Source: Henriciella sp.
GTDB taxonomy: Bacteria; Pseudomonadota; Alphaproteobacteria; Caulobacterales; Hyphomonadaceae
Direction: 5' to 3'
Assembly: GCA_013214545.1 (NCBI GenBank)
Contig: JABSQB010000028.1
Span: forward strand, 1-41,678
Length of the DNA: 41,678 bases
The notes below the pieces were generated by a model that made no database searches, had not been told where the DNA came from, and saw only the letters and a program-made list of their open reading frames with translations. This document shows positions 35,129 through 41,678 of this stretch, in pieces. Within the stretch, counting starts at the first letter, position 1. The number at the start of each line of letters is the position of its first letter. A program made the translations under genes and the position numbers.

Positions 35129-35917
35129 ATGATCATGCCAGTAACTGCATCCGCGATGGGCAGCGCAGACCGCCAACGGCAGGAATCAGCTTCAAGGCCG
35201 GAGTCGCCGCTCGATTTTACTGATGTTGCCATGCGCATCAGCCAATCAGAGAGCGGGGATGAAGTCTGGCAGATTATGTCTGAGGTTTGCCAGCGTACGG
35301 GAACCAAAGGGGCATGCTGCCGGTGTTTTCCCTCCAATGCGAGCGCCGACCAGACGGTGTTTTTCTCAAAAACCGCGGATTTCAGCCCGGCACTGGAGCG
35401 GGCATTGCAGAACGCACCGGGATATTTGGATGCGTTTCTTCATGCCTCAGTAAAAAGCCCCAAACCGTTTCGCTGGAGCGATGTGCCCAAGATTCTTGAT
35501 GCAAAATCGCCGCAAATCTACTCGTATCGCCAAGATATCGCTTCCATAGGCGACGGCGTTGTCGTTCCAGTCTTTGGCCCCTTGTTTCGCAATGGTTATT
35601 TTTGCTTTCAAGGAGAACACGGCCGCGAATACTCCGATACTGAGATCCTGATGATGCACTCGGTTTCACAGACAGCTTATCTCAAGCTTCTGGACCTGAT
35701 GTACCGCGAGGAAGAAGAAAATCGCTCGCTTTCGAGCCGGGAGCTGGAAATCATAAACCTGATCGCGCGCGGACAGAGCAATCAAACGGTTGCCGAAGGA
35801 TTGGATGTCTCGATCAATACGATCAACACTTATATGAAGCGCATCTTTGAAAAACTGGATGTGTCTGACCGTGTGAGCGCTGTTATGCGGGCCTACGCAC
35901 TCGGCTACATCGCATAA
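35129..35917 (+). CDS. LuxR-family transcriptional regulator with autoinducer-binding-like domain
   Basis: This 262-residue regulator has an N-terminal domain resembling the AHL-binding fold of LuxR/TraR: PFRWSDV near residue 110, then GDGVVVPVFGP and GYFCFQGEHG near 140-165. The C-terminal LuxR helix-turn-helix (about 195-260) has LSSRELEIINLIARGQSNQTVAE and STINTYMKRIFEKL-like spacing (INTINTYMKRIFEKLDVSDR). Several pocket residues typical of AHL receptors, including the Trp/Tyr before the DPV motif and the DPV aspartate, are not seen (GYLDAFLHASVKSPKPF). No luxI synthase is in the window, so it looks like a LuxR solo. ATG 35129 or 35135 is possible; GGGGA lies just before the latter. It is convergent with mazG, 19 bases apart. 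Confidence 0.85.
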   Translation: MIMPVTASAMGSADRQRQESASRPESPLDFTDVAMRISQSESGDEVWQIMSEVCQRTGTKGACCRCFPSNASADQTVFFSKTADFSPALERALQNAPGYLDAFLHASVKSPKPFRWSDVPKILDAKSPQIYSYRQDIASIGDGVVVPVFGPLFRNGYFCFQGEHGREYSDTEILMMHSVSQTAYLKLLDLMYREEEENRSLSSRELEIINLIARGQSNQTVAEGLDVSINTINTYMKRIFEKLDVSDRVSAVMRAYALGYIA

Positions 35918-35936
35918 GTCGCTGGCTGCCTGAGCG

Positions 35937-36749
35937 TTAAGACCGCTCCTTGGCTTTTACTTGCTGCCACAAGGATTCCTGAGCCTCCAGAGAGAGCGCC
36001 GAAAAATCCAGGCCTTGTGCGGTTGCTTCCTGCTCCATAGCGCGAAAGCGACGCTCAAACTTGGTGTTGGCTTTTCGAAGAGCAATTTCAGGGTCGACTT
36101 TCAACCGTCTGGCCAGATTGGCTGCGACGAATAGGAGATCGCCGATCTCTTCCTCGATGTGGTCTTGGTCGCCAGAGCCCATCGCCTCTTCAATCTCGGC
36201 TTTCTCCTCCTCCAGCTTGTCCAGGATGTCCTGGGGGTCGATCCAATCAAACCCTGTCCGTGCAGCGCGCTTTTGCACTTTCTCAGCGCGCATCAAAGCG
36301 GGTAGAGCTTTAGCAACCCCCGCTAATGCGCTGGTATCGTTTGCGATTTTATCTGCGCGCTCAGCGGCTTTGATGCTCTCCCAATTACTCACTTGCTGCG
36401 CGCTTGTCTTATGATCTGCCTCGCCGAAGACATGGGGGTGGCGACGGATCATCTTCTCGGAAATAGCCTGCGTGACGTCTCGGATCGTGAAGTGGCCTTC
36501 ATCAGTAGCGATTTGGGCATGAAAGACGACCTGCAAGAGCAGGTCTCCGAGTTCATCGCTTAGATCTCGCATATCGCCGCGTTCAATCGCGTCGCCGACC
36601 TCATAAGCTTCCTCGATCGTGTAGGGTGCAATCGTCTCGAAACTTTGTTCGAGATCCCAAGCGCAGCCGGTTTCGGGCGTACGTAATCGCTTCATGATCT
36701 CAAGCAGATCGTCGAAGTCATAAGGGGGAGTTAGCACCTTGTTGGTCAT
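35937..36749 (-). CDS. mazG: Nucleoside triphosphate pyrophosphohydrolase MazG
   Basis: MazG hydrolyses (d)NTPs to monophosphates and pyrophosphate, cleaning the pool and, in E. coli, lowering ppGpp. The 270 residues hold two MazG domains. The first has GCAWDLEQSFETIAPYTIEEAYEV and the metal motif EExxE...ExxD (DELGDLLLQVVFHA, about 25-90). The second has TGFDWIDPQDILDKLEEEKAEIEEA and EEEIGDLLFVAANLARRL (about 165-225). Between them is KMIRRHPHVFG. ATG 36749 (MTNKVLTPPYDF) is preferred, with AAGGG upstream; the 43-codon extension to 36878 is not family-like. It is divergent from the SMP-30 gene, with a 165-base gap in which I see no clear promoter. Confidence 0.93.
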   Translation of the reverse strand: MTNKVLTPPYDFDDLLEIMKRLRTPETGCAWDLEQSFETIAPYTIEEAYEVGDAIERGDMRDLSDELGDLLLQVVFHAQIATDEGHFTIRDVTQAISEKMIRRHPHVFGEADHKTSAQQVSNWESIKAAERADKIANDTSALAGVAKALPALMRAEKVQKRAARTGFDWIDPQDILDKLEEEKAEIEEAMGSGDQDHIEEEIGDLLFVAANLARRLKVDPEIALRKANTKFERRFRAMEQEATAQGLDFSALSLEAQESLWQQVKAKERS

Positions 36750-36914
36750 CAAGAAGCCCTTCGCAGCTCGGTTCATTTTAGCGCCTAACGCCATTGCGCG
36801 CAGTGACAAGCCATGGCGCGCAAAATCTTCTTTTGTCGTGATGGACGCATCAAGAATTGACATCATCGGCGTGAACACAGAGACGAGACATTCGAGACCT
36901 CGGGGAGACTCAAT

Positions 36915-37790
36915 GTGAGCGAAGTCAGATGTGTTGCACCCACGGGCTGTCTGCTCGGTGAAGGTCCCTTGTGGAGCCCGACGGAAGGGTTTCTGTGGTG
37001 GGTTGATATCAAACGCGCCAAGCTACATCGCCATAACCCCAAAACGGGCAACACGAGGCGCTATGACTTGCCGCTGCACGCCAGCGCTCTAGCGCTGTTT
37101 GACGGTGGGCTGATCATGGTCGGCGATCGCGAAGTCGGGCGGTATGACACGGCGACGGAGAGTTATCGAAAAATTGTAGATCTTCACGAGCCAGAAGGAT
37201 TCAGAACCAATGATGGCGGTTTGGCCCCCGATGGAAGCTTCTGGTTCGGCACCATGGAAGACGCCGAGACGCTGGACGAAGGCCAATATTATCGCCTAAC
37301 GCCAGATCTGGAAATTGAACGAATTGGACTGCCAGAGGTGTTGGTCACCAATACGATGCAGTTCTCACCCGACGGACAGACCTTCTACACGTGCGATAGC
37401 GCTGAACAAATGATCCTGGCATTTGAATATGACCCAGGCGATGGATCGCTCTCCAATCGCCGCGTGTTCGCATCCACGCTTGAGGCAGGTTGCTACCCTG
37501 ATGGCTCAGTGGTCGATTCCGAAGGGTATCTTTGGAATGCACAATGGGCCGGATCACGAGTTGTGCGCTATGCCCCAGATGGAAGCATCGATCGGGTCGT
37601 GCAACTTCCCGTCTCGCGGCCTAGCAGCTGCGCATTTGGTGGCGAAAATTTGCGCACGTTGTACATCACATCTGCGCGGGTGGGGTTGAGCGATGCAGCG
37701 CTCGATCGGCAGCCTATGGCGGGAAGCTTGTTTGCGCTTGACGTTGATGTGCCTGGACTTCCGGTGCCCGAATTCGGCAAATCAAGATAG
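36915..37790 (+). CDS. SMP-30/gluconolactonase family protein
   Basis: This 291-residue six-bladed beta-propeller of the SMP-30/regucalcin/gluconolactonase family hydrolyses sugar lactones with a single divalent metal. Metal ligands are visible: E in LGEGPLWSP near residue 16, N in LVTNTMQFSPDGQTFY near 138 and D in DGSVVDSEGYLWNAQW near 195. A further conserved block is RTNDGGLAPDGSFWFGTM near 98. The start is GTG 36915, inside ATGTGA with GGGGA upstream; no ATG fits. Sugar-acid dehydrogenases or transporters that would name the substrate are absent, so the specific lactone is unknown. It is followed by secE 102 bases later on the same strand. Confidence 0.88.
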   Translation: MSEVRCVAPTGCLLGEGPLWSPTEGFLWWVDIKRAKLHRHNPKTGNTRRYDLPLHASALALFDGGLIMVGDREVGRYDTATESYRKIVDLHEPEGFRTNDGGLAPDGSFWFGTMEDAETLDEGQYYRLTPDLEIERIGLPEVLVTNTMQFSPDGQTFYTCDSAEQMILAFEYDPGDGSLSNRRVFASTLEAGCYPDGSVVDSEGYLWNAQWAGSRVVRYAPDGSIDRVVQLPVSRPSSCAFGGENLRTLYITSARVGLSDAALDRQPMAGSLFALDVDVPGLPVPEFGKSR

Positions 37791-37829
37791 CGCAGCGCTT
37801 GCGTTTCAAACCCTTTGCACCCAAGTGAC

Positions 37830-37858
37830 TTCACAAGCGCGAAAATGCGCAGTATGGA
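37830..37858 (+). promoter_or_regulatory. Candidate secE-nusG promoter
   Basis: TTCACA (37830-37835), a 17-base spacer and TATGGA (37853-37858) match a sigma-70 promoter moderately. They would start transcription about 28 bases before the secE ATG. The gap between the SMP-30 gene and secE holds no other feature. Confidence 0.4.
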
Positions 37859-37892
37859 GCCGGATTACCCCAAAAGTCAGGAACGCGAGAGA

Positions 37893-38108
37893 ATGGCCGA
37901 CAAGGACAATAAGAAGAGTGTGGGTCCGATTACCTTCGCCCGTCAGGTGCAAGCCGAGGGTCGTAAGGTGACGTGGACGTCTACGCCTGAAACCATTCAG
38001 GCAACGATCATGGTGATCGTTATGTCCGTGATTATCGCGATGTTTCTGTTCCTGTCTGATCAGCTGATTGCTTTTGGAATTCGTCTTCTCACGGGCCTGG
38101 GCAGCTAG
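37893..38108 (+). CDS. secE: Preprotein translocase subunit SecE
   Basis: SecE is the small essential membrane subunit that clamps SecY in the SecYEG translocon. The 71-residue product has a charged N-terminus, the conserved amphipathic stretch FARQVQAEGRKVTWTSTPET, and one transmembrane helix (about residues 37-60, MVIVMSVIIAMFLFLSDQLI). This single-helix form is usual outside enterics. ATG 37893 (MADKDNKKS) is chosen; in-frame ATGs at 37815, 37845 and 37854 would add up to 26 residues not typical of SecE. nusG follows 26 bases later. The tRNA-Trp often found before secE is absent. Confidence 0.92.
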   Translation: MADKDNKKSVGPITFARQVQAEGRKVTWTSTPETIQATIMVIVMSVIIAMFLFLSDQLIAFGIRLLTGLGS

Positions 38109-38134
38109 ACCCCACAATAAGGAGTGCTTCGCCT

Positions 38135-38680
38135 ATGGCTGAGGCTAAATGGTACATCGTTCACGCATATTCCAACTTCGAAAAGAAGGTGGCACAGGCG
38201 ATCCGCGATCAGGCGTCGATGAAAGGTCTTGAGGACATGATCGAGGATCTCGAAGTCCCGACCGAGGAGGTCGTGGAAGTTGTCCGCGGCAAGAAAAAGA
38301 CCATAGAGAAGCGATATTTCCCGGGCTATGTCCTGATGAAGGCGAAACTGACCGATGATGTGTATCACCTCGTGAAAGATACTCCGAAAGTGACCGGTTT
38401 TCTCGGCGCTGATGGCGGCAAACGCCCGCTACCTGTGCCACAACGTGAAGTCGACCGCATTCTCGGCACCTCTGATGAGCCGATCGAGGAGCGTCCAAAG
38501 CCAACGATCGTTTACGAGATTGGTCAGGAAGTCCGCGTCAACGAAGGCGCATTCCAAGGCTTCGAAGGCACTGTTGAGGAATTCGATCCGGAAACGGGTC
38601 GCATGAAGGTCAACGTGTCCATCTTTGGTCGCGCGACACCAGTCGATCTGGACTTCACTCAGGTCGACAAAATCGCGTAG
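38135..38680 (+). CDS. nusG: Transcription termination/antitermination factor NusG
   Basis: NusG binds RNA polymerase and links it to Rho and to the ribosome. The 181-residue protein has the NGN domain (KWYIVHAYSNFEKKVAQAI at the N-terminus, KRYFPGYVLMKAKL near 57, VTGFLGADGGKRPLPV near 87). The C-terminal KOW domain is GQEVRVNEGAFQGFEGTVEEFD, near 130-152. An AAGGAG lies 7 bases before ATG 38135. The usual follow-on rplK-rplA ribosomal genes are not next: a terminator and the convergent pgi gene follow. Confidence 0.96.
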   Translation: MAEAKWYIVHAYSNFEKKVAQAIRDQASMKGLEDMIEDLEVPTEEVVEVVRGKKKTIEKRYFPGYVLMKAKLTDDVYHLVKDTPKVTGFLGADGGKRPLPVPQREVDRILGTSDEPIEERPKPTIVYEIGQEVRVNEGAFQGFEGTVEEFDPETGRMKVNVSIFGRATPVDLDFTQVDKIA

Positions 38681-38706
38681 CCCTAGATAATTATTTCAAT
38701 TTCGAG

Positions 38707-38740
38707 AGCCCGCGATTGGTTGCAACGCGGGCTTTTCTAT
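38707..38740 (+). terminator. Rho-independent terminator after nusG
   Basis: AGCCCGCG (38707-38714) pairs perfectly with CGCGGGCT (38726-38733) around an 11-base loop, followed by TTTCTATT. It ends the secE-nusG transcript and touches the pgi stop codon. The opposite strand is AT-rich past the stem, so it may also serve pgi. Confidence 0.8.
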
Positions 38741-40266
38741 TTGATCTGATCCGCTAAACGCTGCGTCACGGGATCATCAGCTTGCGTAGCGCTTTTCAGG
38801 ACGGGTTTCAGGCGCGTGGCCATGGTCTTCCCTCGTTCAACACCCCATTGGTCGAAGCTATTGATCTGCCACAGAACGCCCGCCAGGCACGTGCGATGCT
38901 CATAGAGAGCGATGAGCGCTCCCAGTTTCGTCGGCGTCAGGTATTCCGTGTGCAGGAAAGTTGATGGGCGGCCGCCAGGATGGACCTTTTGCCGTGCGAT
39001 GTGTGGTGGCAGATCAGGTTCCTCGGCCTCAACCTCGGCAAGGCTCCTGCCATTGGCGAGCACTTCAGCCTGCGCCAGCGCGTGCGCCGTCAGCGCTTCA
39101 ACGCCTTCGTTGTCGCTCAAGTTCCCTGGGGCCAGGATGAATTCTGTCGGCACCACATGCGTGCCCTGATGCAGCCATTGATGGTAGGAATGCTGACCAA
39201 CGGATCCTTCGCCGCCCCAAAGCAGCGGCGCAGTTGCTAAAGGCGCTTCCTCCCCATCTGGTCCGACGGACTTTCCATTCGACTCCATTTCGAGTTGCTG
39301 CAAGTAAGTCGGCAGCATGCGCAGGCGCCGCGAATAGGCGAGGACCGCGCGTGATTCGAACCCCATAAAACTGGTATTCCAGAAATCGAGTAAAGCCAGT
39401 TGGGCGGCAAGGTTATCCGCAACGGGCGTCGACTTGACGTGACGGTCCATCTCAGCCGCGCCGGCAAGGAATTCTTGGAACGTATCTACTCCGAAACTCG
39501 CCATCACGGCGACTGAGGCGGCGGACCAAATGGAATAGCGTCCACCTACGCTGAGCGGCATTCCCAGAGTCGTTGCCTCTGTTCCATCGAGCCAAGCCGT
39601 AGCGCGGTCAGGGTTCGCGGTGACCAAGAGCAGTCTCTTGGCGGCAGCAGCGGCGCCGAGGCTCTGCTCCAGCCAAGTTTTGGCGCGTCCCAGGTTGTAC
39701 AGCGTCTCTTCAGTGCCGAAAGATTTGGAGATGCCGATGATCAAGGTGTGTGCGGGCTCGAGGCCAGAAAGCGCCAATTCCAGATCCAGCGGGTCAACAT
39801 TGGCGCAGAACCGCAAGTCAATATGCTCGAGCAAACGGTCGGCGAACGCGTCTGCATATAGGCGCGGCCCGAAATCCGAGCCGCCAATACCGATATGAAC
39901 AATCGCGGAAATATCATCACGTGCCGCTAGCTCCGCCGCTTGCTCCAGGGCTTTGACGGTAGTGGCATGCTCTGAAGCGGTCAGATCACTTTCTGGCGGT
40001 AATCTGAGCGCCCAATGTAGGGCAGGGCGATTTTCCGACGGATTGACAATGGCGGCGCCAAATAGGTTGTCGATCGCTCCGTTGAGATTCACCTCTTCAG
40101 CATGCGCGAGCAAAGCAGCGTCAATCTCTTCGGTGATAAAGTTTCGAGACAGATCGGCGGTCCACCCGGCAGCGTTAAGCGGAGGTTTTGTGGATTGAGC
40201 GGCAAGATCGACGAGATCGTGCGACTTAACAGAAGTTGCCAGAGTGTTCAGGAGATCGTGTGTCAT
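38737..40266 (-). CDS. pgi: Glucose-6-phosphate isomerase
   Basis: This enzyme interconverts glucose-6-phosphate and fructose-6-phosphate. The 509 residues show HIGIGGSDFGPRL near 125 and the phosphate-binding IGISKSFGTEETL near 180. SNGKSVGPDGEEAPLATAPLLWGGEGSVGQHSYHQWLHQGT (about 325-365) includes the catalytic Glu and His region. QWGVERGKTMA is near the C-terminus. ATG 40266 (MTHDLLNTLA) is used; the 18-codon extension overlaps pgl. It lies 13 bases downstream of pgl, so the two sugar-phosphate genes form an operon. Confidence 0.95.
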   Translation of the reverse strand: MTHDLLNTLATSVKSHDLVDLAAQSTKPPLNAAGWTADLSRNFITEEIDAALLAHAEEVNLNGAIDNLFGAAIVNPSENRPALHWALRLPPESDLTASEHATTVKALEQAAELAARDDISAIVHIGIGGSDFGPRLYADAFADRLLEHIDLRFCANVDPLDLELALSGLEPAHTLIIGISKSFGTEETLYNLGRAKTWLEQSLGAAAAAKRLLLVTANPDRATAWLDGTEATTLGMPLSVGGRYSIWSAASVAVMASFGVDTFQEFLAGAAEMDRHVKSTPVADNLAAQLALLDFWNTSFMGFESRAVLAYSRRLRMLPTYLQQLEMESNGKSVGPDGEEAPLATAPLLWGGEGSVGQHSYHQWLHQGTHVVPTEFILAPGNLSDNEGVEALTAHALAQAEVLANGRSLAEVEAEEPDLPPHIARQKVHPGGRPSTFLHTEYLTPTKLGALIALYEHRTCLAGVLWQINSFDQWGVERGKTMATRLKPVLKSATQADDPVTQRLADQIK

Positions 40267-40279
40267 ATGTTGCGTCGTC

Positions 40280-40981
40280 CTATTCGCAGTAGAATACAGT
40301 AAGCGAATCGCCAGCCGCACGTTTCATGATGCTGACTGGTGCATCCGCTGGAGCTGATTCGAAGACGGCCTTCTTTTCCGCTCCTGTGATCAGCAATAAG
40401 ATGTTCCGGGCATATGCGACGCAGGGCTGAGTGAGCGTCATGCGCAGGAGGTTCGGCCCAGTCACCTCACTCTCAATAGCCTCGACCGCGGCCACCACAG
40501 AGGTCGAATCAGAAGATATCGCTTCGTCGTAGCCGCGCCCACCTTTAAACCAGGACAGCGTATGCGCGTCAGGGCCCATACCGAGCAGCATGACGTCTGT
40601 AAGGCTCGCGTCCATGTAAAGTTCATCCACCTGCTCAACGGCGCGAAACGGATCATTTCCGGCAACTTTCATCGGTGTATAGCTGGCCTCAGAGGCGCGG
40701 TTCTGCAGCAGTGTGCGTTCCAGCATGGCGCCATTGGAGGCGGGATGGTTGGCCTCGACCCAGCGCTCGTCGCACAGTCCAACCTGAACTTGATCCCACG
40801 CCAGTTCGGCATTTGATAGGGTCTCGTAAATGGGGCCAGGTGTAGAGCCGCCAGAACACATGAATACAGCGCCACCGCGCCGCGCGATTGCGTCCCTCAG
40901 GGCTGCAGCGATCCAGTCCGCTGCAGCGCTTTGTAAATCTGCTTTGCTATCAAAGCTTTTGAAAACATGTCCTTGCGTCAT
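40280..40981 (-). CDS. pgl: 6-phosphogluconolactonase
   Basis: Pgl hydrolyses 6-phosphogluconolactone, the product of Zwf, feeding the Entner-Doudoroff and pentose phosphate routes. The 233-residue product (DevB type) has CSGGSTPGPIYETL near 42 and QVGLCDERWVEANHPASNGAMLERTLL near 64-90. The active-site block LLGMGPDAHTLSWFKGG near 135 reads DAHT where the family usually has DGHT. KKAVFESA is near the C-terminus. ATG 40981 (MTQGHVFKSF) is chosen; the 27-codon extension is rejected as non-family. zwf and edd, its usual partners, are not in the window. Confidence 0.92.
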   Translation of the reverse strand: MTQGHVFKSFDSKADLQSAAADWIAAALRDAIARRGGAVFMCSGGSTPGPIYETLSNAELAWDQVQVGLCDERWVEANHPASNGAMLERTLLQNRASEASYTPMKVAGNDPFRAVEQVDELYMDASLTDVMLLGMGPDAHTLSWFKGGRGYDEAISSDSTSVVAAVEAIESEVTGPNLLRMTLTQPCVAYARNILLLITGAEKKAVFESAPADAPVSIMKRAAGDSLTVFYCE

Positions 40982-41071
40982 GGCTGCAGGGAAGGGCCTA
41001 TATTGGCGTCGTTTGTCAAGCGCTTTCCAAGCCAGCTGAAAATTGTCTGCATACGACAGCACTTAAGGTGC

Positions 41072-41100
41072 TTGAAACCTGCGCATAGCGTGTGTATGTG
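41072..41100 (+). promoter_or_regulatory. Candidate tuf promoter
   Basis: TTGAAA (41072-41077), a 17-base spacer and TATGTG (41095-41100), preceded by TGTG, fit a sigma-70 promoter. This would give a leader of about 75-80 bases before the tuf start. Confidence 0.5.
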
Positions 41101-41146
41101 GCGCGCTTCAACGGGACTCTTCTGGCCCGCGTGAGAAAGGACCAAC

Positions 41147-41162
41147 GTCCGGTGGGCCGGAC
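41147..41162 (+). repeat. Perfect hairpin in the tuf leader
   Basis: GTCCGG (41147-41152) and CCGGAC (41157-41162) flank a TGGG loop, ending about 10 bases before the AAGGAGG ribosome site of tuf. It is a possible leader RNA structure; no T-run follows. Confidence 0.45.
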
Positions 41163-41184
41163 ACTTGAGAAAAGGAGGCCTGAT

Positions 41185-41678
41185 ATGGCCAAGGAGAAGT
41201 TTGAGCGTAATAAGCCGCACGTGAACATCGGTACGATTGGGCACGTGGACCATGGTAAGACGACGCTGACGGCAGCGATCACAATGGTGCTGGCCGATGT
41301 CACGGGCGCGGAGAAGCGTTCGTACGAAGACATCGATAGCGCGCCTGAGGAAAAAGCTCGCGGCATCACCATCAACACCGCGCACGTCGAGTATGAGACG
41401 GAGAACCGTCACTATGCGCACGTCGACTGCCCCGGCCACGCTGACTATGTGAAGAACATGATCACCGGTGCGGCCCAGATGGATGGCGCGATCCTGGTTG
41501 TGAACGCAGCTGACGGCCCAATGCCACAAACGCGTGAGCACATCCTGCTGGCTCGCCAGGTTGGTGTGCCTGCTCTGGTTGTCTTCATGAACAAAGTCGA
41601 CCAGGTCGATGATGAAGAACTGCTTGAGCTGGTTGAGATGGAAATCCGTGAACTGCTGAGCTCTTACGAGTTCCCAGG
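41185..41678 (+). CDS. tuf: Elongation factor Tu, 5' part
   Basis: EF-Tu delivers aminoacyl-tRNA to the ribosome. The gene runs off the window after 164 complete codons of about 396. The visible part is the GTPase domain: [20 protein letters not shown]1 GHVDHGKT near residue 19, the switch I sequence [16 protein letters not shown] near 55, G3 DCPGHADY near 81 and G4 NKVD near 136. The start ATG 41185 has AAAGGAGG seven bases upstream, and codon use is highly biased, as expected for an abundant protein. A candidate promoter and a leader hairpin lie in the 203-base gap after pgl (opposite strand). Whether this is tufA or tufB cannot be told. Confidence 0.98.
   Translation, partial: MAKEKFERNKPHVNIGTIGHVDHGKTTLTAAITMVLADVTGAEKRSYEDIDSAPEEKARGITINTAHVEYETENRHYAHVDCPGHADYVKNMITGAAQMDGAILVVNAADGPMPQTREHILLARQVGVPALVVFMNKVDQVDDEELLELVEMEIRELLSSYEFP

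Overview
The window is an ordinary, gene-dense stretch of an alphaproteobacterial chromosome. The evidence is the order lipA / COQ10-like, the fused ispDF, dusB-ntrB-ntrC-ntrY-ntrX-trkA-trkH-hfq-hflX, COQ4, and glnB-glnA. The protein style, including an NtrC without its sigma-54 loop, points to Caulobacterales/Hyphomonadaceae-like marine bacteria; that family-level placement is inference. No insertion sequence, prophage, CRISPR array or plasmid gene was seen. There is one tRNA, and no gene-free stretch exceeds about 230 bases.

Layout. 1-3705 (+): the 3' end of a D,D-carboxypeptidase gene, then tmk, holB, a TatD nuclease and a metallo-beta-lactamase-fold hydrolase, tightly overlapped. 3702-6860: an acyl-ACP/acyl-CoA synthetase-like gene (-) divergent from lipA and a COQ10/RatA-like START-domain gene. 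6976-9440: an outer-membrane beta-barrel (+) meeting mnmA (-) end to end. 9640-11510: a LytS/LytTR two-component pair. 11693-14281 (-): a TauD-type dioxygenase, pncC and ispDF. 14393-24272 (+): dusB, the nitrogen systems NtrBC and NtrYX, and the K+ uptake proteins TrkA and TrkH. 24343-30964 (+): hfq, hflX, a frameshifted DUF3088-like gene, clpP, clpX and lon, a block for RNA and protein quality control. 31053-31200: a terminator and tRNA-Val(UAC). 31211-32517 (-): a SixA-like phosphatase and coq4. 32744-34541 (+): glnB-glnA. 34732-37790: a small unknown gene, a LuxR-type regulator, mazG (-) and an SMP-30 family gene. 37893-41678: secE-nusG, pgi and pgl (-), and the 5' part of tuf.

How the genes work together. 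GlnB, NtrB/NtrC and GlnA form the nitrogen-sensing circuit, although glnBA lies about 15 kb from ntrBC. ClpP, ClpX and Lon are the main AAA+ proteolysis machinery. Pgi and Pgl feed the Entner-Doudoroff/pentose phosphate routes. LipA, the COQ10-like protein and COQ4 support 2-oxoacid dehydrogenases and the ubiquinone-based respiratory chain.

I found no convincing new multi-gene system. The observations most worth follow-up are: an NtrC trimmed in both sigma-54-facing loops, beside an NtrX that also lacks GAFTGA; a LuxR-type regulator with a 20-bp lux-box-like palindrome upstream and an incomplete AHL pocket; a direct repeat with 21-bp period in front of the LytS/LytTR pair; and a homopolymer frameshift in the DUF3088-like gene.
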